Shown here one piece after another: positions 1 to 7,469 of a stretch of DNA of 64,000 nt. The stretch is from contig NZ_JAFMHJ010000014.1 of NCBI RefSeq assembly GCF_017854565.1, positions 1 through 64,000 on the forward strand, in the 5' to 3' direction. Each line of letters starts with the position of its first letter. The stretch's first letter is position 1. The stretch is from Yoonia sp. Its GTDB lineage: Bacteria > Pseudomonadota > Alphaproteobacteria > Rhodobacterales > Rhodobacteraceae. Both the position numbers and the translations under genes were made by a program. Under the pieces are notes generated by a model. That model ran no database searches. It worked only from the letters and a program-made list of their open reading frames with translations, and was not told the DNA's origin.

Positions 1-62
1 TCAGCAAAAGCTGCGCCAGCAAATGCGACGATAGCTGTTGTTGTAAGAAGGATGCTTTTCAT
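1..62 (-). CDS. 5' end of a truncated CDS encoding a signal peptide (MKSILLTTTAIVAFAGAAFA...), probably a porin or other exported protein
   Basis: Reverse complement of 1-62 reads ATGAAAAGCATCCTTCTTACAACAACAGCTATCGTCGCATTTGCTGGCGCAGCTTTTGC; typical Sec signal with AFA cleavage motif; runs off the window. Porin identity is only a resemblance. Confidence 0.5.
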   Translation of the reverse strand, partial: MKSILLTTTAIVAFAGAAFA

Positions 63-288
63 GGATTTATTCCCTCGTGTTGTGCATTCCCAAGAATGCC
101 AGTGTTACTAGCATTGAGGTCTAACTGCGCCTTACCGGCTGCACACTCAAGCTAAATGGACCCGCCGAATGTCAGTCTAAAAAAAATGGTGCATCAAGGA
201 CACACCGCCATTTCAGCCATGACATCTGCGGTAAATATCCCTATTTCCGGTGCAAACCCCATCTAATCCATGTTTTCAGGAGCGTTTC

Positions 289-942
289 ATGTCCCTCGCC
301 GATATTCAGGCACGTATGTTGACCGCCTGCACCGCCGCCGGTCGGCAGGTTTCGGACGTCAACCTGATTGCCGTATCCAAAGTGCAGCCCGATGCACGTG
401 TCGCTGCCGTCCTTGACCAAGGGCATCGAATCTTTGGCGAAAACAAAGTGCAGGAGGCGGCAGGCAAGTGGCCCGCGTTCCGCGCACAGTATCAAGGTGT
501 CGCGGTCCACCTGATTGGCCCGCTGCAAACCAACAAGACCCGCCAAGCGATGGAACTGTTTGATGCCATCCACACGGTTGACCGGCCAAAGCTGGCGACA
601 GCCCTTGCCCGGCTGGCGCAGGACATGGGGTCCTGTCCCGATTTGTTCATTCAGGTGAACACCGGCGAAGAGCCGCAAAAGGCGGGCGTGCTGCCCGCCG
701 ATGCCGACGCATTCGTGGCCGAGGTGCGTGCGCTTGACCTGCCCTTGACGGGCCTGATGTGCATCCCCCCCGTGGATGAGGAACCATCGTTGCATTTCGC
801 ACTGCTTGCCAAGATCGCAGCGCGGAACGGCCTAAAGGGTCTGTCGATGGGGATGAGCGGTGACTTTGAAACCGCTATCGCGCTTGGCGCGACCCACATC
901 CGCGTCGGCTCGGCCATCTTTGGCGCGCGTGTGCCGGGGTGA
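289..942 (+). CDS. YggS-family pyridoxal phosphate homeostasis protein
   Basis: Motifs LIAVSKVQPDARV, HLIGPLQTNK, FIQVNTGEEPQKAG, LSMGMSGDFETAIALGATHIRVGSAIFG. Confidence 0.93.
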   Translation: MSLADIQARMLTACTAAGRQVSDVNLIAVSKVQPDARVAAVLDQGHRIFGENKVQEAAGKWPAFRAQYQGVAVHLIGPLQTNKTRQAMELFDAIHTVDRPKLATALARLAQDMGSCPDLFIQVNTGEEPQKAGVLPADADAFVAEVRALDLPLTGLMCIPPVDEEPSLHFALLAKIAARNGLKGLSMGMSGDFETAIALGATHIRVGSAIFGARVPG

Positions 943-1583
943 GCGACTATAACCCACCCAACGATCCGCTTGTCATTCTGCATGATGATCACGAGGTGAT
1001 CCTTGTCGATAAACCCAGCGGCCTGTTGTCGGTGCCCGGCAAGGGGCCCGGTCTGACGGATTGCCTGATGGCGCGGGTGCTGGCCGTCTTTCCGACCGCG
1101 CTGCTGGTGCATCGGCTGGATCGTGACACATCGGGCGTGATGATATTTGCGCTGACGCCCCATGCCCAGCGCCATCTGGGGCTACAGTTTGAAAAGCGGC
1201 AGACGAAAAAGACGTATATCGCGCGGGTCTGGGGCGAAATGACCGAAAAGACGGGCACAGTTGATCTGCCCCTGATCGTGGATTGGCCGAACCGGCCAAG
1301 GCAGATGGTGGATCATGAAAACGGCAGGCAGGCGCAAACCGACTGGCGCGTCATGCGCAGCGGAAAGGGCGAAACCCGCGTCAAGCTGACGCCACGCACC
1401 GGGCGGTCGCATCAACTGCGGGTGCATATGCTGGCCCTTGGGCATCCCATATTGGGCGATCCGTTCTATGCAACCGGCCCCGCGCAGGACTTTCCACGGC
1501 TAATGCTACATTCCGAAACGCTGCAGTTCCGCCACCCCGATGGGGGAAAGGGCATACGCGTCACCGCAAAATGCCCGTTCTAG
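939..1583 (+). CDS. RluA-family pseudouridine synthase
   Basis: LLVHRLDRDTSGVMIFA and TGRSHQLRVHMLALGHPILGD motifs; 4-bp overlap with upstream CDS. Confidence 0.93.
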   Translation: MSDYNPPNDPLVILHDDHEVILVDKPSGLLSVPGKGPGLTDCLMARVLAVFPTALLVHRLDRDTSGVMIFALTPHAQRHLGLQFEKRQTKKTYIARVWGEMTEKTGTVDLPLIVDWPNRPRQMVDHENGRQAQTDWRVMRSGKGETRVKLTPRTGRSHQLRVHMLALGHPILGDPFYATGPAQDFPRLMLHSETLQFRHPDGGKGIRVTAKCPF

Positions 1584-2179
1584 GTATTTCCCAGAAACGC
1601 CTGCACCGCTGCAACCTCGCTTTGGGCAATCTCGTGTCTGCCGGAATGCCAAATTAATTGAACATCCGCGCCCTGCTGCGCAAGATAAGTGGCAAGCGCC
1701 TGGGTCTGGGGCGCGAGGCAAATCGGGTCGTGTTGCCCGGCCGTAATCAGTACGCGCCGCCCTTTCAGACCCGGTTGCGGGGCCGGGGTCCATGGAATCA
1801 GCGGATGCAGCAAGATCAGATCATCGACAAGATCGGGGTGCTGCAAGGCGACAGCCGCCAGAATATTGGCCCCGTTTGAATAGCCAAGCCCGACAGTGCG
1901 CGATGGCAAGGCAGACGCAATTTCATCGGCGATGAACGCTGCCATGGTCGCCGTCCGGTGCGCCAAATCATCCATATCATAGACGCCTTCGCCCCTGCGA
2001 CGGAAATACCGCAGCGCGCCACCCTCTGCCACGTCACCGCGTGGCGACGTGATATGGGCATCCGGCATGACCTGTTCGGCAAACCCGTGAAACTGGTCTT
2101 CGGTGCCGCCGGTGCCGTGAAACGTCAGAAACAGCGGTTGGTCCGCTGCTCCTTTCGTGCGCTTTGCAACATAGGTCAT
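1580..2179 (-). CDS. Alpha/beta hydrolase, phospholipase/carboxylesterase type (MhqD-like)
   Basis: FHGTGGTE, GLGYSNGANI nucleophile elbow, ITAGQHDPIC; convergent with RluA gene. Confidence 0.85.
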   Translation of the reverse strand: MTYVAKRTKGAADQPLFLTFHGTGGTEDQFHGFAEQVMPDAHITSPRGDVAEGGALRYFRRRGEGVYDMDDLAHRTATMAAFIADEIASALPSRTVGLGYSNGANILAAVALQHPDLVDDLILLHPLIPWTPAPQPGLKGRRVLITAGQHDPICLAPQTQALATYLAQQGADVQLIWHSGRHEIAQSEVAAVQAFLGNT

Positions 2180-2180
2180 G

Positions 2181-3110
2181 TCAGTCGTCCAACGGCTGCA
2201 GCAGACCTTCCAGACGCGCACGCAAATGTTCGTGCTGGCTGGGCAGTTTCAGAGCCTCGCCCAGATGGGCCGTATCTTCATCCCGATCAAAGCCCGGCTC
2301 GTTGGTGGCCACCTCGAACAGAACACCACCTGGCGTGCGGAAGTAGATCGCATAAAAGTAGTCGCGGTCGATAACCGGCGTGACCTGATAACCCGTGTCG
2401 ATCAGCGCCTCGCGCACCTCCAGCTGGCGGGCACGGTTTTCGACGGCAAAGGCGATGTGGTGAACGGACCCGGCACCCTGTTGGGCGCGGGGGGCATCTG
2501 GCGTCACCTCGAGGTCGATCACGTTCGCATCATTGCCGCCCGGCACGATGAAGCGCGTGACATTGTCCTGCGTGTCACCCTTTTCATAGCCCATGAACTG
2601 CAACAATTCGCCGGTCACGTCTCCGTCGCGCAACCGCATGTCAGCCGAATGGAACCCCCGGATACCCATTTCCGCGCTCACGCCATTGCCGGTCCATGGG
2701 CTGCGTTCATCATCGCTTTCCACCAATGCAAAGCCGTCGCCATCGGGGCCGTCAAAAAGCACGCGCTTCTGACCAAAACGGGTATCTTGGGACAGGCCCG
2801 TCACGGCAAACGTGGCCAGTCGGTCAAGCCAGGCCTGCGATGAACCCGTCGGAATACTAAACGACGCGCGGCCCACTTCGCCCGCACCATGTGTCCCGCG
2901 CCCGGCATTGGGGAATGGGAAATAGGTCATGACTGTGCCGGGGGTCCCGGCCTCATCCCCGTAGTAGAGGTGATAGACGTCGGGGGCATCAAAGTTCACT
3001 GTCTTCTTGACTCGGCGCAGGCCAAGGACATTGGTAAAAAACGCGTTGTTTTCGCGTGCATCCCGCGCAATCGACGTGACGTGATGCAGACCTTTGATTT
3101 GTTTGATCAT
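2181..3110 (-). CDS. VOC-family ring-cleaving dioxygenase (MhqO-like)
   Basis: GLHHVTSIARDARENNAFFTNVLGLRRVKKTVNFD, SVHHIAFAVEN, IYFRTPGGVLFEVATNEPGF. Confidence 0.9.
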   Translation of the reverse strand: MIKQIKGLHHVTSIARDARENNAFFTNVLGLRRVKKTVNFDAPDVYHLYYGDEAGTPGTVMTYFPFPNAGRGTHGAGEVGRASFSIPTGSSQAWLDRLATFAVTGLSQDTRFGQKRVLFDGPDGDGFALVESDDERSPWTGNGVSAEMGIRGFHSADMRLRDGDVTGELLQFMGYEKGDTQDNVTRFIVPGGNDANVIDLEVTPDAPRAQQGAGSVHHIAFAVENRARQLEVREALIDTGYQVTPVIDRDYFYAIYFRTPGGVLFEVATNEPGFDRDEDTAHLGEALKLPSQHEHLRARLEGLLQPLDD

Positions 3111-3205
3111 GGTATCTCTCCTATCCGTTGCGGCATAGATAAAGAATTCATGATCGCGCTAAAGGCCAAATGGCGCACCTATTTGGTGCGCCGACGCACA
3201 TGACG

Positions 3206-4645
3206 CTATTCGGCAGCCCAGCCTGAAATCACTTTTACCTCTAAAAACTCCTCAATCCCCCAGACACCGCCTTCGCGGGCGCGGCCGGACATCTTGACGC
3301 CGCCAAAAGGCGCGCCCGCAGCGCGCGACTTGCCGTTCATCTCGACCATGCCAGAGCGCAGGGCGAGGGCCATGCGATTGCGCTTGGCGCCATCTTGGGA
3401 CTGGACATAGTTTGTCAGACCATAAGGCGTGTCATTGGCAATAGCGACCGCCTCTTCCTCGGTTTCGAACGGAATGATGGACAGGACCGGGCCAAAGATT
3501 TCTTCGCGCGCGATCCGCATGTCATTATTCACGTCCGCAAAAATCGTAGGGCGCACAAAATACCCCCGGTTCACACCCTCGGGCAGACCAAGACCGCCAG
3601 CGACCAGACGGGCGCCTTCCTCGATGCCCACAGCGATCATGCTTTGTATCTTTTCCCACTGGGTCTTGTTCACAACCGGCCCGATATGCCGGCCCGGCTC
3701 GCTTGCAGGGCCGACACTGATCTTGCCCGCGACCTCGGCTGCGGTTTCAACGGCCTGGTCATAAATCGACCGCTCCACCAGCATCCGGGTCGGCGCATTG
3801 CACGATTGGCCAGAGTTTTGCATGCACTGGATAACGCCACGCTTTACCGCCTTTGGATCGGCATCCGCAAAGATCACGTTCGCGCCCTTGCCACCCAGCT
3901 CCAGCGTCACGCGCTTGAGCGTTTCAGCCGCCGCAAGCGAGATCGCCTTGCCCGCACGCGTCGATCCGGTAAAGCTGATCATGGCCACGTCATCATGGCG
4001 CGACAGCTGACTACCCACACCCATGCCATCGCCATTCACCAGATTGAACACACCATTAGGAACGCCGGCATCATGAACAAATTCGGCAAACAGGATCGAC
4101 GATAGCGGTGCCTCTTCGGACGGTTTCAGCACGATCGTGCAGCCCGCCAGCAGGGCGGGGATCACCTTGAGCGTGACCTGATTCATCGGCCAGTTCCATG
4201 GGGTGATCAGGCCGACAACGCCAATCGGGTCCAGCGCAATGCGATCATTTGGGGTATGCGGCCCCAGCGGGCGGATCCACTCCACCTCCTCGAATGCGGT
4301 CAGGAAATTTTCAAGGTGCCACGGAAGGCATGGCGCCTGACTGTCACGGGCCATGTCGATGGGGGCACCCATTTCAAGACTGATGGCCGCGGCCATTTCT
4401 TCTTTGCGATCTTCGTACTGCGCCAAGATCGCCTTGACATATTTCGCGCGCTCCGCCGGTGCCGTCGCTGACCATGCGGGGAATGCCTCGGTCGCCGCTT
4501 CAACCGCGCTATCTGTATCGGCCTGATCACCCAGCGAAATAATGGCGCACGCTTCCTCGGTTGATGGATCAATGACAAGACAGTCGCGGGCCTTGACAGG
4601 GGCAACCCAGTTGCCGTTGATGTAGAAGTTGCGTTTGTCGATCAT
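3206..4645 (-). CDS. Aldehyde dehydrogenase family protein
   Basis: GLITPWNWPMNQ, FTGSTRAGKAI, LELGGKGANVIF, NSGQSCNAPTR, EEIFGPVLSI. Start trimmed to 4645 (MIDKRNFYINGNW) preceded by an SD-like CAGGAGTT. Confidence 0.95.
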   Translation of the reverse strand: MIDKRNFYINGNWVAPVKARDCLVIDPSTEEACAIISLGDQADTDSAVEAATEAFPAWSATAPAERAKYVKAILAQYEDRKEEMAAAISLEMGAPIDMARDSQAPCLPWHLENFLTAFEEVEWIRPLGPHTPNDRIALDPIGVVGLITPWNWPMNQVTLKVIPALLAGCTIVLKPSEEAPLSSILFAEFVHDAGVPNGVFNLVNGDGMGVGSQLSRHDDVAMISFTGSTRAGKAISLAAAETLKRVTLELGGKGANVIFADADPKAVKRGVIQCMQNSGQSCNAPTRMLVERSIYDQAVETAAEVAGKISVGPASEPGRHIGPVVNKTQWEKIQSMIAVGIEEGARLVAGGLGLPEGVNRGYFVRPTIFADVNNDMRIAREEIFGPVLSIIPFETEEEAVAIANDTPYGLTNYVQSQDGAKRNRMALALRSGMVEMNGKSRAAGAPFGGVKMSGRAREGGVWGIEEFLEVKVISGWAAE

Positions 4646-4688
4646 GTCCAAACTCCTGAAGTATTCATCTAAGGTGTCGCACCGCCGC

Positions 4689-4730
4689 TGATTAAGCACA
4701 AGCGGCGGTGGCGCTGACGGTGCTTAATCA
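4689..4730. promoter_or_regulatory. Putative operator: 11-bp perfect inverted repeat TGATTAAGCAC-N20-GTGCTTAATCA in divergent promoter
   Basis: Read directly: TGATTAAGCAC at 4689-4699 and GTGCTTAATCA at 4720-4730; a second stem ACCGCCGCT (4681-4689)/AGCGGCGGT (4701-4709) is nested. Confidence 0.6.
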
Positions 4731-4732
4731 CT

Positions 4733-4746
4733 ATATTGATCAATAT
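4733..4746. promoter_or_regulatory. 14-bp perfect palindrome ATATTGATCAATAT upstream of peroxiredoxin
   Basis: Read directly; ends 24 bp before the ATG at 4771. Confidence 0.5.
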
Positions 4747-4770
4747 TTACTACCTACAAGGAGCATCGCA

Positions 4771-5424
4771 ATGAGCTTGCGCATTAACGATACAATCCCC
4801 AACCTCACGGTTGAAACCGATCAGGGCACATTTTCCCTGCACGAATGGATCGGCGACAGCTGGGCGATCCTGTTTTCACACCCCAAGGATTTCACGCCCG
4901 TTTGCACGACCGAGTTCGGCGCCGTGGCACAGCTTGCCGATGAATGGGAAAAGCGCGGCACCAAGGTTATGGGTATCAGCGTTGACGGGGTCGAGGACCA
5001 TAAGAAGTGGAAAGGCGATATTGAATCTTTTGCCCAAGCCAAGGCCGGTTTCCCGATCATCGCGGACGAAGGGCTGGAAGTCGCGAAAGCCTTCGACATG
5101 TTGCCTGCCGACGCTTACCTGCCCGATGGACGCACCCCGGCTGACAGCGCGACAGTGCGGGCGGTCTTTATCATCGGACCGGACAAGAAGCTGAAACTGT
5201 CGATGACATACCCGATGAACGTAGGCCGCAACTTTGCCGAAGTGCTCCGCGCGCTGGATGGCCTGCAAACTGCAAACGGCAAGGGCGTCGCAACGCCCGC
5301 GAACTGGAATGTCGGTGATGATGTGATCATCCCGACGTCGGTCAGTGACGCGGACGCAACGGCCAAATATGGCGCCTTCACGACTGTACTGCCATACCTG
5401 CGGACAACAAAACTAAACGACTGA
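4771..5424 (+). CDS. 1-Cys (Prx6-type) peroxiredoxin
   Basis: SHPKDFTPVCTTEFGAVAQL active-site motif, long C-terminal domain TYPMNVGRNFAEVLRALDGLQ; SD AAGGAG before ATG 4771. Confidence 0.95.
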   Translation: MSLRINDTIPNLTVETDQGTFSLHEWIGDSWAILFSHPKDFTPVCTTEFGAVAQLADEWEKRGTKVMGISVDGVEDHKKWKGDIESFAQAKAGFPIIADEGLEVAKAFDMLPADAYLPDGRTPADSATVRAVFIIGPDKKLKLSMTYPMNVGRNFAEVLRALDGLQTANGKGVATPANWNVGDDVIIPTSVSDADATAKYGAFTTVLPYLRTTKLND

Positions 5425-5443
5425 TCTGCCACGCGACCAGACG

Positions 5444-5470
5444 GGCCCCGCCAACATGCGGGGCCTTTTT
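5444..5470 (+). terminator. Rho-independent terminator after peroxiredoxin
   Basis: GGCCCCGC-caacat-GCGGGGCC followed by TTTTT. Confidence 0.85.
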
Positions 5471-5650
5471 CGTTTCAGGCCCGAGATGACATCGCGAGGC
5501 CAAAGACGTTTCTGCATCTTCGATTCCCCCCCCCAAAAAAGCCGATCATGCACGCAACTGTTGTGCAACCTTCCTTCGAATCCACGAACGGCCAGCAAAG
5601 CGCCCAACGGGACCACTCCCGTATTTTCTTGATCACGGTCCGTTTGAAAA

Positions 5651-5664
5651 TTGATCTTGATCAG
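5651..5664. promoter_or_regulatory. FNR/FnrL-like half-perfect site TTGATCTTGATCAG
   Basis: 9/10 match to TTGAT-N4-ATCAA, ~60 bp upstream of the CDS at 5724. Confidence 0.35.
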
Positions 5665-5723
5665 CCGTCAGGCCATGCGCTGCGGTATTCAAAGCCACGA
5701 ATATGTTAGTAGGAGGGTAGAAA

Positions 5724-6545
5724 ATGACTAATAAACCATCAAAATCCTTGCGTCAGCTTTTGAATGGCGTTGCCGTTTCGGGGCTCGCCCTTGGGGCTCT
5801 TACCCTGACGACCGTCATGCCGTTTGATGTTTTGGGTGGCGCAGCACTTGCGCAGCACGACGGCGAAGATGGCCATGATGGCGAAGAAGGTTCAGGCGGC
5901 AACGGTCCTGGCCAACCCGGCGGTAATCCCAATCCCGGCGGCGGCGGGCAAGGGGGCGGCGGTCACGACGGCGAAGATGGCGGTCACGACGGCGACACCG
6001 GGGGCGGCGAACCTGATTCTGACTCCGACGGGCGCGGACCAAACTACGGGCAGCCCGGTGATGCTGACACGCGGGGCGGCAGGCCCGTCTGGGCGCAGGA
6101 AGGCATACCAGAGGTCGAGATGGGCAGGCTGAACGTCGTCCGCGCACCTGCAAGGGTATTGGATCAGGCGCTGGCCGAAGCGCTTTTGACGTTTACGCCG
6201 GAAATGGCGGCGTTCTATAATCTCAGCCTTGATGATGCGATTGAGACGCTGCGCACCGAATTCGGCGACCTGACCATCATCGATTCGCCCCTGCAGAATC
6301 TGGGATTGCTGCGGGATGCGCTGGACGGGACATCCGACCTTGCCGCGCTTGGCGTTACATCTTCGGTCAACACCCTGATCCCTATTTTTCTCGGCGTGGC
6401 GGCCGACAAGACCGTCGAGATCACCCCGGATACGGCCTATGCGGTCGCGTACATCTTGGGTTTTGAACTGACGGCCGCGCAGGCGACACTGCTTGCCCAA
6501 GAGGCCGACGATGTCCGCGAGGCCGTGCTTGAAGGGCATGGATAA
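5724..6545 (+). CDS. Exported hypothetical protein with Gly/Asp/His-rich HDGE(D/E) repeats and a conserved-looking C-terminal domain
   Basis: N-terminal hydrophobic signal ending AALAQ; low complexity HDGEDGHDGEEGSGGNGPGQPGG...GGHDGEDGGHDGDTGGGE; helical C-terminal part; SD GTAGGAGGG upstream. Confidence 0.8.
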   Translation: MTNKPSKSLRQLLNGVAVSGLALGALTLTTVMPFDVLGGAALAQHDGEDGHDGEEGSGGNGPGQPGGNPNPGGGGQGGGGHDGEDGGHDGDTGGGEPDSDSDGRGPNYGQPGDADTRGGRPVWAQEGIPEVEMGRLNVVRAPARVLDQALAEALLTFTPEMAAFYNLSLDDAIETLRTEFGDLTIIDSPLQNLGLLRDALDGTSDLAALGVTSSVNTLIPIFLGVAADKTVEITPDTAYAVAYILGFELTAAQATLLAQEADDVREAVLEGHG

Positions 6546-6611
6546 ATCTGGAGCAGCGTCTGCCACGCAGGCTGGCCCACGCCAACAAGACCAAAAACAA
6601 GGATACGAGTG

Positions 6612-7415
6612 ATGAAACCGATAACAATTACTGCGGGCGCATTATTTGCCGCAATCTTCATTGCGCCAGCAGCACAGGCCGAAGTGCAACCGGCGATATT
6701 TGGGGCGGAACAACCCCGCAACGAGAGCGTTTTCTACGTGCCCTATGCTCGGTTTGGGTTGGGCGCTGAATCTGCACAGTTCGATGATGCCTATTGGGAA
6801 TCTCCGGGTCAGGATGATCCGCGGGTGTTCTTTGATCTGCCCGACGAGACCGGCGCGATGGGATATGCGGCGTTGGGTGTGGACTGGGGCAAAGGTGTGC
6901 GCGCTGAAATCGCTGTGCTAGGCTTTGGTGAAAAAGGTGTTGCCGGACCTTGGTCCTATACGGAACCCGCCAGCGAAGGGCCCCATGCGTCGATGTCAGG
7001 GACCGTTTCATCGGGCGCGTTGATGGCAAATGTCTTTGTGTCGCCGCTTGAGGTACAGGGAAATACCGGGCGTTTTCAGCCGTTTGTGATGGCAGGGATC
7101 GGTGCCGCGCGAAATGATATGGGTGATTGGACACGGACAAATCCCGACAAGATCGGAAACGAAGTGCGGAGCTTTGAAGGCGACGCCAACACGGATGTTG
7201 CGTGGGCGATTGGGTTGGGTGCGGCCTGGCAAATCGGGGAGCGGGGGCAGAAGCCGGTGATGCTGGAACTGATGTACCAACATGTCGATCTTGGGCGCGC
7301 CCAAGGTGGCAGCATGCCGTTACCCGGCTCTGAAACCTCGGAGCCGCGCGAGCCGTTTGGTTTTGATGTGAAAACCGACGTTGTGTCAGTCGGGGTCCGT
7401 ATCCCGATCCGCTAA
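6612..7415 (+). CDS. Outer-membrane beta-barrel-like protein
   Basis: Signal peptide (APAAQA), alternating amphipathic segments, terminal ...DVVSVGVRIPIR. Confidence 0.65.
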   Translation: MKPITITAGALFAAIFIAPAAQAEVQPAIFGAEQPRNESVFYVPYARFGLGAESAQFDDAYWESPGQDDPRVFFDLPDETGAMGYAALGVDWGKGVRAEIAVLGFGEKGVAGPWSYTEPASEGPHASMSGTVSSGALMANVFVSPLEVQGNTGRFQPFVMAGIGAARNDMGDWTRTNPDKIGNEVRSFEGDANTDVAWAIGLGAAWQIGERGQKPVMLELMYQHVDLGRAQGGSMPLPGSETSEPREPFGFDVKTDVVSVGVRIPIR

Positions 7416-7432
7416 GGGCACAAGAAACGGTT

Positions 7433-7467
7433 GACCTGCCCCAATAGAATGGGGCAGGTCGCGTTAT
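7433..7467. terminator. Bidirectional terminator between convergent genes
   Basis: GACCTGCCCC-aatagaat-GGGGCAGGTC perfect 10-bp stem between stop codons of convergent CDSs. Confidence 0.75.
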
Positions 7468-7469
7468 TT

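Noticed and set aside
2178-2843. 221-aa plus-strand ORF over the ring-cleaving dioxygenase
   Set aside because: Shadow frame; the minus-strand product has clear VOC motifs.
5560-5600. tRNA T-arm-like string cttcgaatccacgaacgg
   Set aside because: No acceptor, D-arm or anticodon stem could be assembled around it on either strand.
5892-6566. 224-aa minus-strand ORF over the HDGED-repeat gene
   Set aside because: The plus-strand frame has a signal peptide, SD sequence and better codon usage; the antisense frame lacks motifs.
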